Assembly (NCBI RefSeq): GCF_026210795.1
Contig: NC_089432.1
Span: 248,001 to 312,000 of the forward strand
DNA: 64,000 nucleotides
DNA from: Rhizophagus irregularis
Taxonomy: Eukaryota > Glomeromycota > Glomeromycetes > Glomerales > Glomeraceae
Reading direction: 5' to 3'
Positions 22,693 to 35,218 of this stretch are shown one piece after another. Each line of letters starts with the position of its first letter. Position 1 is the stretch's first letter. Both the position numbers and the translations under genes were made by a program. Below the pieces are notes generated by a model. The model was given only the letters and a program-made list of their open reading frames with translations. It was not told the origin of the DNA and ran no database searches.

Positions 22693-25600
22693 TTATTTTG
22701 CATGTATTTCCAATAATTTCTCTAATTTCTCTTCTAATTCCTCAAACTTACTTAATTTCTCTTCTAATTTCTCTAATTTATCTTCTAATTTCTCTAACTT
22801 GTCTAATTTCTCTAACTTATCTAATTTCTCATCATTAGATTTTACTTTCTCCAATATTGCCTTATTGTCATTAGGATTACATTTAATTTGAAGTTGTTCC
22901 AATAATTTTTCTTGCATATTTATGAATTCCTTATTATCCCATTCACCCTCTTTAATCAATCTTTCAATTTCTATTCGAGTCTTATCAACATCAGCATAAT
23001 AATGTCTTGAAAAATAAATTAGAATAATTAATAAAATCATGTCATTATATTTTCTTTAATAAAAAGCAAAATTACATACATTACTTCAGGAAACCATGTT
23101 CGCCAACGTCTCTGATGTGGTAATAGGTAAAATAACTCAATCTCAGCCAAAATCTTTAAGAAATAAAAATTGAGAAATATATCAATATATTTATAGAAAA
23201 TAGAATGAATAATATTAATATTATTTACTTCTGCCTTCTGTAACAAATATGAGACTCTATTATTATCTTCTTCAATTGCATTATTGAGTAATCCAATCAA
23301 CAAGTTCATAAGATATACAACAACCAAGAGGGAAAATAAAACAATCAATATTGCAATTGATGGATTATCTGCATATGACCAATTGGATAATGCACTTGAA
23401 TCACCTATTGATAAGAAAGAAAAAATATTAGAAAAATGTTTATATATAGTTACTATGAAAGATTTAAATATATTGTACCTGCTAAAAATAAATATATAGC
23501 AAAAAGAGAAGTTCTAATATCTATAAACATGTTTGTATTTTTATCAGGTGTTTGAATCATAAATGGATTGGGGTTTATATTTCCATTATTATCAATTACT
23601 TGACTATAACTAGGAGCTAAACTCCAAGGATTATTCGGATCATCATTATTTGTATGTTCAAGTGAAAATTCAGATTTTGGTGATAATAAAATATAAAATG
23701 CATGTGCAAAACTTATTATAATAATGAATATGACTAATAAAAAAGAAAAAATCTTTTTTCCAACACTAATAATAATTGCAAAATATACGCCAAAATATTC
23801 AAATGCTCTAAAAAATAACAAAAACTTTATATCCAAAAATAAGCATGAAAAAGAAAGCAATTGAATTAGATAATTATTATTCTTATCATTTGTTTGAAGC
23901 CAATAAATAGAAGTGTAAATTGAAAGTACATAAGCAATTATATCTGAAATATTAAATTATTATATAATTAATTTCATTTTCTTAAATATTGTAAATATAT
24001 AAATTAAACATTTATATTTACCAAAAATATTCCAAAAATTCTTGAGCCACTTAGTAACATTATAAAAAAATTGACGAATTTCTAAAATCAGATGAATAAA
24101 TCCAAGTATAATTGAAGCAATAAAAAGTTGTTGTCTAACTTCTTCACTAATAAATTGCCGAGGAATTGTTGCAGCAGCGGTAAAGCATCCAAGTAAAGCC
24201 ATAAATAAAATCCAAATCATTGCATAATAATATTTTCCATAAGCATTCCATTTAAAATTAATTAATGCTTCACCATTCCATGTTTTGTAGATATTTCTAT
24301 TTATTGATTTAGTAAATGGACTAGGTTGAGGTCTAATTAATTCTAAGAGCCAATTATAATCTTTTGAATAATTAACAAAATTAATATAGGGAATCATAAA
24401 GGTAATTGTTGGTGTTGTTGTTATATCTTTTTGAAAGTATTTAAAAATTTTAACAGCACGAAAATAAGCAGAAGAAAATACTACATCTAAAGGATAAAGG
24501 TTATTAATAAAATTGTATTTTGATAAAATATAAAATGTAGCCAAATAAAGGGGTAAAGTTAAAAGTATTATTAAAGCTTGCAACGTTAACATAATTTTTA
24601 ACAGTAAATCTCTATATATATAATTTTTTTTAAATATGCAATAAACTTTATAACAATATTTTGTCCATAAAAGAGATTTCGATAAATTAGCTATTTGAGG
24701 AGATTGAAAACAAGAATAAAGATGTAAATTTTTATTTTGATGCCTTATTCTATAAAAAGAAGAATCTATTATCATATTCGTTTCTGATGAATATTTTGGA
24801 ATATATTCTGGATAATATTCATCTAGTAATGGCATTGCAGAAGTGATAATGCTTAATAATGACTTATTGTTCGGATCCTCTTTAAAATAAGTCATACATT
24901 TTTTATAAATATCATTAATTAATTCTATCTTATGTTCTTTAATTGCAAATGTTAATAATTCAACTCCATATTTCAAAAGACTTGACTTATTATTCATTAC
25001 ATGTGAAACCCATCCATTTAATCTAAAACTTTCATAATTTGGTAATGGTAAAGTAGATTTTGAAAATATTCTTTTGTTATGTTGAAGTATTTCCATATAT
25101 TTTTTGTTATTGCTATCGTCATATCTATAATCATCGAAATTCATAAAATAAAAATAGTTTAAAGAAATAGATTTGTTATTTTCACTAAAAGTATAAATAA
25201 GAATACCAAATGTTGTCAATATAACAATATTATTATTATTAAATAACGAGCTCACAATTAATTCATGTGAGTTAGAGGTTCCTGAGTAAATTGTATAAGG
25301 ATAATGATAATTTTCAATTCTCATGCTAATTAATTCCCATCCAGTATTAATTTTTTTGAAAACTTCTAGTCTAATTTCACCACCACGTTCAGCATATATT
25401 TCCCATTTAATTAAATTTTCAATTGATTCAGTTAATTTTTCTTTACTATCGCATGTGGCTCTTTGAAATAATGTAGATACAGTATCCATATATTGATTAA
25501 ATAAAAGAACATTTAAGTGATTGTAAGTTTTCTTGTCATGATCATCACATTCAATAACTTTAGTTTTTGACATATTTTCGTAAAATTTAGATTTCCAAAC

Positions 25601-26843
25601 ACGTTCATTTAGAATTCCAAACATAAACTTTGTTTGATCATCAGTTGGTTTATAAGTTAGTTTATCAAATAAAGTTTGATTACGCAAATTTTTGTATTTA
25701 CTATTCCAGCAATATTTGATTTCTTTATCTGGTGTATAATAGAATAAAGAGGGTAAAAGAAATAAACCAGTATGATTCATAAAATTATAAAGTTGAATAT
25801 CTAAATAAAAAAAAAATAGTGATTTAATATGAGTAATAATTAAAGTATAAATAAAATTTATTAAAAATGGTTACCATCATTTATATCCAAAGAAGCAATA
25901 GGAATTCCTAATTCGATTGAATAAACGATGATTTTATCATTGGCTTTTAAAATATTAAACTTTTCATTACTGAATATTCTGATAAGACATGTTTCAAACT
26001 AAAAAATAAATAATATTTAATATATTTAATTATAATATAACATCAATTGGGTTTGAAAATAATTTTATAATATTTATTACCTTATTCTTATCCTTATTAT
26101 TAACAAATATTTTTATACTTTTTTCAGTATTAATATTCCATTCATAAATGCAATCATTTGAAAACAGGTAAACATTATCATATTTTGATATACTAATTAT
26201 TTCATAATAATTATAAGGTATCTCGTAAAATCTCTTACATTCCCATTTGTTATATTTAGTTTGTGTTGAATAAATCCAAATAATTTTACGTTCTCTATAA
26301 TTTTCATATAAAATAAATTCACTTTTTAAATTAAAGGTACAATACCGCGGATCAACTTCTCTATTAGAACTTAATGCAATTTTTTTATCTTCACTATTCA
26401 TATCGATTATATTGACTAAAAAAAAAAAATATTAAAATAAATATCAATTACCATAAGTTTATAATTACATAATCAAATGATTATTACTTACGGCCATAAC
26501 GATATTCACGATGACAAGCATAAGCAACTTTCTTATCATCAGAAACACATAAACCAGTAATATAATCAATATTTTCGATAATTTTAACAGTTTGATCAAA
26601 TTTAAGTTGAAACTTATCCATATCTTCAACATTCCAACCGACAATTGAAAGATCTTTTTCACTATAAGTAATAAGGTATTTATCATTTGGTGATATTTCT
26701 ATCTTAGTAATAGGTTTACCATTATGTCGTTCATCATCGAAGGTAAATATTTTATCAACATCATTTTTATCAACATCGATTTTATCAACATCGATTTCAA
26801 TTTTGTTAGAATCATCGTTAATTTTTACTGAAATGTCATCCAT
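22693..26843 (-). CDS. TRP/polycystin-like ion channel, seven exons, 1230 aa
   Basis: Model: exons 26492-26843, 26081-26415, 25875-25998, 24022-25800, 23479-23943, 23080-23404, 22693-23005; introns 74-82 bp, all GT-AG, 1231 codons including stop with phases matching throughout. The cytoplasmic N-terminus (about residues 1-660) begins with an Asp-rich stretch and WD-like units (ISPNDKYLITYSEKDL; VSDDKKVAYACH). Membrane segments fall near residues 669-696, 795-815, 828-845, 864-880, several between about 890 and 950, and the last near 1032-1055. FLAGDSS before the last segment is the likely pore/filter position. The C-terminus ends in a strong KLEKLEDKLEKLEEK coiled coil, suggesting oligomer assembly. 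This matches the expanded 'ion transport domain' family of this fungal group; probable cation channel, ligand and membrane unknown. Confidence 0.85.
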
Positions 26844-27780
26844 TTGGTAATCGCTTATAAATATATAAATTTATTACCAAAAATTATTTTTTACCTCGTC
26901 CATTTGCGATTATATACTTTTTTTTTATTGTGCAAACATGCATGGCTATACGTAATATTTCCTATTGCATGAAAAAAAAAAAATTTTTTTTATTGTGAAG
27001 AGTTAATTGAGCTTTTTATTTTGTAACACGTGTAATAAATATGCATGGCTGTACGCCTCTTGCATAAAAAAAAATTCTTTTTTATTATGAAAAGTTATTG
27101 AGCAATGATCAACTTCCGACATATTTTTCATCGTTAATCAAATCTAAGTATTTTTTATGGAAAGAGATATGCAAATATTACGTTATTCTAAAGAAATACT
27201 TGTTTACCTCCTATAATCAATTTTCTCCTATAACAAAGACTTTTATAACCGAAAATAAATATTTGGCGTTTATCCGACATATAAAAACTACTTATTCATA
27301 TATTTATTTAGTTTTTTTTATGAAACAGTGTCCTGATAAAGTTATTATCTTATGCGGATAAAAAAAAAAATTTTAACCGTTACTGTCCAATTTTCTTTTT
27401 TTTTTAAAAAAATAAAAAAAAATCCTTTTACATTTCTTGTAAGACCGTTTATCTATAATGATTTATGATTCTATATATTAAATTGTTCGCTCTTAAACCA
27501 GAACCCTTTATTTTTATATCATTGTAAAATAAAATAAAAAAAATTAAGCATTTTCTTAGTAACTATTAATTTAATTTCAGTGAATTTGTCATTATTAATT
27601 CAGCATATTACTCATATATAATCATTTACGTTACCACTAATCCTGGATATAGATATAAAAAAAAAAAACTCAACTATGTACCCGATGAAACTCCGTTAGT
27701 TTGTCGCTATTGATCACATAAGATGTTAAAATTGTTACAATTATTTTGTAGAATTTCACACTCAACGAATACAGGAGCCT
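26844..27780. other. Upstream region of the channel gene; no gene
   Basis: Two copies of a short segment (gcatggctatacg / gcatggctgtacg, followed by a poly-A/T run, gagttaattgagc / aagttattgagc) lie about 102 bp apart at 26931-27105. An 87-codon plus-strand frame at 27098-27361 has no recognisable domain and overlaps this repeat. Confidence 0.4.
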
Positions 27781-28470
27781 CAACATTCACCGCATGAGGT
27801 GAATTACTGAATTACCCACAATGAAAGGATTATTTCCAGGAAGAGGGTAGGAACGGTCACAAGATGGGTTAAAAGCGTTCACACCATTGCAAAACATTTG
27901 AAAAGATTTGTGGACTATTGAAATCGCTTATTTGAGGCGGCAAAATCTGTCCATTAATATTAAGAGTAACCGCTGGCGTATTAGAGCGTTCTCAAGCATC
28001 TCCCTCAATGTGATTGAATGATGATGTCATTGTGTTCAAGTATCACAATCAATAGAGATATCGATAGAATTAAAAGCTTGAGAAAGCTTTTTTTTTTGAG
28101 CTACATGATTTTATTTGGTTACGATTTTTTTTTTCAGATAATTATTTTCATAATTTTAGAGTGTGAGAAAAGTGTTGTAAAAAAATATGTAAAATCTTGA
28201 ACGAGCTTGAGCATACTCTATCAATTGTAGATCATTGAAGAAAAAAGGTGACTCATTTGTTTTTTCATCAAAATGGTAACTCTCTGATATTTTTTTGGCC
28301 AATCAGATCGTTCATCAGTCTATCAATTGAGGTGCTTGAGAACGCTCTTAATCACATTACCGTTCGGGAGATAACTATATGTAGTTCTCATATCTCTGCC
28401 CCAAACATTGAAATTTAGAAAGTTTCGAGAGTTTGCCATAACATGAAGACGAATGATAAGTTTCTTCCAG
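27780..28470 (-). pseudogene. Unrecognised coding remnant split by a MITE
   Basis: On the minus strand, reading frames on both sides of the element at 27984-28347 look protein-like: upstream (28470-28350) SRNFLNFNVWGRDMRTTYSY, downstream (27980-27780) TPAVTLNINGQILPPQISDF and, in another frame, FNPSCDRSYPLPGNN. The composition differs from random AT-rich DNA. I do not recognise the family. It is probably a host gene disrupted by the insertion and then decayed. Confidence 0.3.
27984..28347. mobile_element. MITE, 364 bp, PIF/Harbinger-like (TTA target duplication)
   Basis: Arms GAGCGTTCTCAAGCATC and (inverted) GTGCTTGAGAACGCTC, with TTA directly flanking both ends (27981-27983 and 28348-28350). 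A 3-bp TTA/TAA duplication is the hallmark of PIF/Harbinger elements. A 60-codon frame inside it is not considered a gene. Confidence 0.7.
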
Positions 28471-29239
28471 AATTTTTTTTTTTTTTGATTGTACAGTAAC
28501 TTTCAGAAGTTTCCTAATCTGATTTGCTATAGTACTTTACGCACTCACAAATAAGATATTAATTTTTCAAAAAGTTTGATGGTATGATGCAAGGGAGACA
28601 ATTGCGCTTAGCATATTAATTTGTTGATTACCAATTAAAGAGATAAAAAATAAAATATATAATATAATATAATATAATAATTAAAAATAAATTAAAATTT
28701 ATGCAAATGCTGTTCTATATTTTCTTTTGTTATATAAAAATCAGCTAAATATATATATATTTTTTTTTTACGATCTTTTTTACGAGACTTTTTATAAGAA
28801 ATTTTTTATAATGTATTACGATACAAGTTAAACTATTATTTACAATATTACTTTATAATAATTTATAATCGACAAGTATAAAAGTCACTAATTTAGTAAG
28901 TACCCTTAATTTAGTTATGAAAAATCGTCATTCTATTAATTTGGAAAAGGCAAAAATATAAAAAAAAATTAAAAATAAAAAAAATTAAATAAACAAAAAA
29001 CAAGTAAACACTTATATTCACGTGAAAGTATTAACAAAAAAATAAGTATTAAAACGATACTTTATCACCGTTTTCAAACAATGTAGCCTGAAATTAGATT
29101 ACTGGAGGGTCTCAAATCATCCCTTTTTTAAATTTTTTTTTTTTAAAAAAAAACTCTTTTTTATTTATTATTTATAAAATTGCACCAATAATATATTTTT
29201 TTTTTAAGAAAAATAAAACAAGTAATTCACAACAAGTTT
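28471..29239. other. No supported gene
   Basis: AT-rich. It contains a short (TATAA)n-like microsatellite at about 28650-28680 and long A/T homopolymer runs. Confidence 0.4.
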
Positions 29240-29371
29240 TTAACATAGTGAACCTTTCTCCTTCATGCATTTATAGGATTCAATTGTCTTAATACAATCA
29301 AACCTTAAACAAGCTCTACCACATGCGTTGCAAAAGCACATCATACTCCTACACGCGAACGCAACTAACAT
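29240..29371 (-). CDS. Possible 43-aa cysteine-rich peptide
   Basis: ATG at 29371, stop at 29240. The peptide has eight cysteines in 43 residues, including CFCNACGRACLRFDC. The less AT-rich composition of this patch (29230-29420) supports a coding or formerly coding segment. The hydrophobic start MLVAFAC is too short for a convincing signal peptide. It may instead be the terminal exon of a longer gene, since AG dinucleotides lie just upstream, or a zinc-binding fragment of a decayed element. Family not recognised. Confidence 0.25.
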   Translation of the reverse strand: MLVAFACRSMMCFCNACGRACLRFDCIKTIESYKCMKEKGSLC

Positions 29372-30144
29372 TTCAAACCATGTCTTCACAGACTACTAAC
29401 CTCGTTCATCTTATTCTTAGGGTCTTTTCTATCGACCAATAAATGACTTTTTTCATTATTTGTTAACTGTAAAGAAATTCAATTACATGTTTATTAAAGG
29501 ATCATAACACCCAATCTAATAAACAGAAATGATCGATACCCGATTTTATCAAATATCATGCGAAATTATTTTTCCCTTTGATGATTAATCGTTTAAATAA
29601 AATTTTCTCGAAATTGAGCTTCAACAGGATGTAGAAAAGAAAAATAGCATTATTTGTTTCTATGTAAATAGGTAACGGTATCATGAAAAGTTCTTTTACA
29701 ATTCATTGATGGACGATAGAATATGATAGTAAATGGAAAGAATTTATTTGCGCAGATGCCTGAACCACAGCAGTCACGTAAAGTGCGTTTGCAGTTGCAA
29801 TATCTTATCGTAAAGAGTTAATGCTACATTTGTAAATTGTTATAATTAGTAAAGTTTGAATATTATTATATTAAAATGCTTAAATATTAAAAAGGTTTAA
29901 ATAAAAGTTAAAAATATCCTATTTAATATATAGATTTTGTAAATGTATTCAAAATTAATAAATTAATAAGTCTAATGGCCAATAATCTTCAACGTCAGAA
30001 AAAAAAAAGTATTTTATTGGTGTAAATATAATGTCAATCATCATCCAATTATATCCAAGAATTACGTAATATTTGTTGCACAAATCTATTCATGAATATA
30101 AAACAGGACGTACGGGATTTTTTTTTTAAAAAAAAATAAAAAAA

Positions 30145-31584
30145 AAGTCAAAACTCAACGAAGACGTACTTTTTTTAATATTTAAAGAATTAAAGCATGA
30201 TAAAAAATCACTTTATTCATGTCTTTTTGTTAATAAAACTTGGTGTGAAACAGTGGTACCTATTTTATGGGAAAATCCTGGTCAATATCACAGTTATAGC
30301 AGTTCAATGAATAAATTATTTAAGACAATAATTTTACATTTATCGGAAGAATCAAGAGATAATTTAGGAATTGATATTAATAGTATCACAGAAACATATC
30401 AACGTCCTTTATTTAATTACATTGATTACTGGAAGTTTTTAGATATATCTTTTATAGAAGATTTAATTTTTGGAAGAAGAATTATTAAAAATTCCAGCGC
30501 GTCTGTTACAAAAAATGAAATATTAAAGTTATTTATTAATAAAAATAGAAATACAAAATTTAATCATCTTTTTATCCAAGATAAATATAAAAAATATTAT
30601 GATTATCAATTACATCATATTTCAGGGGCCGAACATTGCTTTTCAAATCTTGAATCCTTTTACTGCCAAGGTGATGTTGATCAAAATGTTATGAAAGTAT
30701 TGGCTAAAATATGCAAATCGATTAAAAAATTTAGATTTGAATATGTCTCTTGCTGTGCCGATATTTCTTGGATCATTAAATTAATTGAAGTACAAAAAAA
30801 ACTAAATTATGTTGATTTCACTGATGATTACTACAATAATGGATTAAATACTAATAAATCATTTTACAAGTCTCTTGAGGAATCTTTGATTAGACACGCT
30901 GATACTTCCATTATTTGAGAATGGATTGGAAACCTATTACAAAACTTCTTCATATCTTTCAAACTTATTAAGTTTAGAATTTAATATAACCCATTCTAAA
31001 TGCTGGAATGAGTTAGATTATTTAAAGTATTTATCATTACCTAATTTAAAAATTTAAAGACTCATCGAGCTCCATCTAAAAGTTTAGTAAATTTAATTGA
31101 AAGCACAAAAGGGCATCTTACTGTAATTGATATAACTTATAATGGTATTGATAATGAAAGGCTTATTCAAGCAATATATCAAAATTGTCCAAATCTTAGA
31201 TATCTTAAAATATCATTAATGAATAATACTAATTCACTTATTTCAGAATTTGAAAATTTATTAATTAATTGTAAATTATTAAATGAATTAATTATTGAAA
31301 TATATGATAGATATATTAATACATTTAGTTGGGATAAATTGTTTATTATATTAGCTAAGTCAGCACCAATTGGTTTATTTAAATTTAAGTTTCATTCCAA
31401 GAGATTTGAATTGGAAGATTTTAAATTATTTTTTGACAATTGGAAAAATAGGAATCCTATACTGTTAACAATAGGATACAATCCTTTTTCTATTAACCTG
31501 AAAGAATATCATCAATTAATAGATTTATTTGAAAAATATAAAGTGAAGGAGATAATTAAAAAATACTTCATTAGTTGTCTTTGA
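30145..31584 (+). pseudogene. F-box/LRR-like protein, pseudogene
   Basis: The F-box-like N-terminus NEDVLFLIFKELKHDKKSLY + SCLFVNKTWCETVVPILW is clear at about 30160-30275, where family members usually read MSKLNED; here the codon before SKLNED is AAG and no upstream ATG is in frame. The central part (to 30918) has the usual leucine-rich, CxxI/V-rich composition. The frame then shifts near 30890 and again near 31055, after which the last 121 codons are open to 31584. F-box proteins of this family recruit substrates to SCF ubiquitin ligases through a C-terminal LRR-like region. Lost start plus two frame changes make it a recent pseudogene. Confidence 0.7.
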
Positions 31585-31659
31585 ATGGAATTAAAAAAAA
31601 ATTCTTGATTTAGATTTTTTGAACTTCATGATATATTATTTAGGCAATTTCTATTTGTA

Positions 31660-31892
31660 CACAGGGTGTTTAAACACGGGTCATATTAGTAGATTAAAAA
31701 CGGCATTCAAAACCTTCTTTAATGCCTTAAGTAAACTTGCAGAGCAGGTGAAAATACATATATTTATCTGTAATATAATAAGAATAAAAAGTAAAAGAGT
31801 ATAATGTCGGTAGCATTCAATTTCAAATTAAAAAACAAAAAATTAGTCTATTAAAAATTATATTTATATGACCCGTGTACAAACACCCCGTG
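31660..31892. mobile_element. MITE, 233 bp, Tc1/mariner-like (TA target duplication)
   Basis: Arms CACAGGGTGTTT(AA)ACACGG.. and the inverse ..CCGTGTACAAACACCCCGTG, about 28 bp with few mismatches, flanked by TA on both sides (31658-31659, 31893-31894). It lies just downstream of the F-box pseudogene; an open frame across its left end is spurious. Confidence 0.75.
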
Positions 31893-32640
31893 TAAACTTA
31901 GAAATTTTCTATTATTTATTATCATTTTAAAAAAATGGTTATCTATATTAATAAGTTTTGATTATGAAATATCTAAATAATATCTATATATAAAAAAATT
32001 TGTCTACCGTTTAGAATTAGTCTCCATAAAAATAATTTGAATTGTGTAACATGAAACCCGTGTCATAATATGAGTACCACATGATAATACTTGCGCCTGA
32101 TCTATTCCTTATTTATTATTACACTAAATCGTTACGTAATTATTTTTTTAATTCAAACTTATTTTTTTATATTAAACCATAGTATATTTTTATTTAAACC
32201 TATATTTGCGATCCATCATTACATCTTAAAAAAAAATAATAATTGTAATTCTACAGAAATTCTTCTCTTAGATATTTCTTTTTTAGTAGAAAATAATAAA
32301 TTGAATGATTTCTTATAATCTTTCATGTTAATTATTCGCCACGTTGTTTATTTAAAATAAATTCAATTGAAAATAACTAAATTGACTTTTCATCAATCAT
32401 GTTTATATTGATTTCTTAAGTAAGATATTGAATAATAATCATTGACTTTGTTTACCAAATTATTTGAATATTAATGAGGATACTATCTATTCATTAAGTA
32501 TGACAACTAAATTTGTTAAACACAAATTGTACTCGCTGAAAATAAAAAATAAAATAAAATTTTTAATTTTAAATTATCATATTATAAAGTATGGAAAGTA
32601 CGATAATAAATTGGTAGTAATATTTTTCTTTTTTTGGTTG

Positions 32641-32664
32641 TGAGGCGTAAAATACTACGCCTCA
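32641..32664. promoter_or_regulatory. Palindrome upstream of the TKL kinase
   Basis: Perfect 9-bp arms TGAGGCGTA and TACGCCTCA with a 6-nt spacer, 131 bp before the kinase start codon; flanking ttgtg/cacaa extends the symmetry. It could bind a dimeric regulator or be a decayed foldback; the sequence alone does not decide. Confidence 0.3.
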
Positions 32665-32794
32665 AGGTCACAAAATTTATGTGGGCACAACATGAAATTT
32701 TGATCAAAAATTTGCATTTTACTAATTTATCACGGAGTTCGAGTGAACGAAATTAAAGTAAGTCATTTATTCTTTCTTTCTTATTGAATACATT

Positions 32795-35218
32795 ATGTCC
32801 ACTCTTCGATATGAGTTAATTGCTGCAACAAATAATAGAGCAACAACATTAACAGATACTAATATTTACAATGATATACACAAACAATTTGAATTTCAAC
32901 GACAAACAGTCCTTGCTGATAAAATTCTTACAAATGATGAAAAAATCTATGCAATAAGAAAATTAGTTAAAAATTATGATCGGGATAAAGTTATGGATGA
33001 TGATGGTGCAAGAAGAATTTGTGAAAATTGTAACCAAGAATGTTTAGCCACATTATATTGTGAATATTGTGTTCGAAATTATTTGCAAGAAAATTTTTCA
33101 AATTGGACATCCGAGAATGATGATATTGATAATTTAATACAGGAATGTCAAATGGAATCACTCATGCCAAGTAAAATAGTTGAATGGATCCCATATAGTA
33201 ATTTAGAAAATATTGAATATTTAACAAAAGGTGGATTCTCAGAAATTTATACAGCAAATTGGATTAATGGAGATTATGATGAATGGGATTATGAAAAAAA
33301 ACAATTAAAAAGATTTGGAAATTTCAAAGTAATATTAAAAAAATTAGAAAATGTTGAAAGTGCAAAACAAAGTTGGTTTGAAGAGGTTTGTATTATTGTA
33401 TTCTATATTTCATAAAGTTATTGTAATTTTTTGTATTAGCACTAGTATTTTTACAAATTATTGTCTTTTAGGCTAAATCACATTTAACTATAAGTAATAA
33501 ATGGGCAGATGTTGTTCAATGTTTTGGTTTAACACAAGATCCATCAAATGGAAATTATATTCTTGTAATGGAGAAAATGGATATAGATTTAAGAAAATAT
33601 TTACAACAAAATCATAATCAACTTACATGGAAAAAGAGAATATATATTACTTATGAAATAATTCTTGCACTTAGATATATTCATGATGAGAAAGCCATTC
33701 ATAGAGATTTGCATTCTGGAAATATATTATATTCACAATTTAATGATCATTGGTATATCAGTGATCTTGGATTTTGTGGACCTGTTGATAAATCTTCAAC
33801 AAGTATATATGGAAACCTTCCTTACATAGCACCTGAAGTTATTGTTGGAAGAGAATATACTTTTGCACCTGATATTTATAGTATTGCAATTCTTATGTGG
33901 GAAATTTCAACTGGACAATTACCATTTATAAATTATGAACATGAAAATGATATTGTAATGAATGTTATTAATGGTATAAGACCAAAAATTGTGCCAGGAA
34001 CTCCATTAGAATATAATAATTTAATGAAGGAATGTTGGGATGCTGATCCATTAAAAAGACCTGACGCTAATGCACTTGAGATAAGAATGTTAAGAATTAA
34101 TTTAAATTATCAAAATATGTCAGATGAATTATTCAAATCAGAAATAGATAATTCAGGAATGAATAAAGTAGAAGAAAATTATACGAGTAGCAGATTATTT
34201 ACAAGTAAAATTCACAACTTTGGAAATCTACCTGAACCAAGTAATGCAACTGAAGGTATAAGTATATAATATTTATTAATGAATGTATTTATTTTAAAAA
34301 TATATTATTAATATTATCTTTTTTTGAATTTATATTATAATAGAAGAACAAGAAGGTATAACCGTATAAATAATAATTTCTACAATTTTTTATAATAATC
34401 CAGTTTTTAAAATACTTAATACTTTAATTTTACTACTAATAGTGTTTCATAGTAAATTGTATGATTTTAACATTCCTAACAATAGTAAGTACTGTATTTA
34501 ATGTTTATATAGCGTTGAAGTATTATATAATAATATTTAACAATTAATATTTGTTTTAGTTAACGATTTTAATGGAAAAAATAAGCAGTATAGTAAGAAA
34601 TTATTAATAAATATTTTAAAGGTGATTTGTTTAAAATAATAGATTAAATATTAAAATCTATTCCTATGTTCTTAATTTTAGGTGATAGTGAAAAATTACC
34701 CAAAGAATTTACAAATTTACGAATAAATTCAAATAGTAAGTAAATAAGTTGAAATAAAAAAATATTCATTGTATCAGTTTCCATTTATTAATAACGTGAC
34801 TTTTATTTTAAAAAAAATATGACGAAAAGAAATAATTCAACAACAAATGAAAAGGAAAGATATTGATATTGATGGTAAGCAAAAAAAGTAAAAATTATTT
34901 TGTCAATATATTTGTTTAATATAGCTTTAATTTAAAAATTTAGATGATGAAAAAGAAATAATTCAACAAAGAACGAAAAGACAAAATATTGGTGATATTG
35001 ATGGTATGCGAATTTTCAATTTAATTTTATATTATTTTTTAATTTAATTATTTATTTCTTATAGATGATGACGAAGTATATAATAATCCAAATCTTCATT
35101 CAGAAGAACAGGATGAAATGGAAATTCCTGATGGTAGGTTCTTAAATAAAGTAAATTTCTTTTTAAAGCAAATAATTAATTTATAATTTGTTATTTTTTA
35201 ACTTTAGGTGGATTTTGA
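32795..35218 (+). CDS. TKL-type protein kinase with micro-exon tail, 566 aa
   Basis: Ten exons: 32795-33385, 33472-34255, 34344-34355, 34443-34484, 34560-34592, 34682-34735, 34830-34874, 34944-35003, 35065-35133, 35208-35218; total 567 codons including stop. The N-terminus carries a CxxCxxxCxxxxxCxxC cluster (Cys 76-92). The kinase domain follows: glycine loop LTKGGFSEIY (about 143-152), lysine near 182, HRDLHSGN (HRD 274-276), DLG instead of DFG at 295-297, APE 317-319, so it should be active. The tail is encoded by exons of 12, 42, 33, 54, 45, 60 and 69 nt, all divisible by three and phase 1 on both sides, ending IPDGGF. Exon 7 uses a weak acceptor (GAAAAG) and resembles exon 8. Reading on without splicing after exon 2 would stop within five codons. 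Likely cytoplasmic signalling kinase; substrate unknown. Confidence 0.82.

Noticed and set aside
27098-27361. 87-codon plus-strand frame
   Set aside because: It overlaps a short direct repeat, has no domain and AT-driven residue use; too weak to call.
28018-28200. 60-codon plus-strand frame
   Set aside because: It lies wholly inside the PIF/Harbinger-like MITE.
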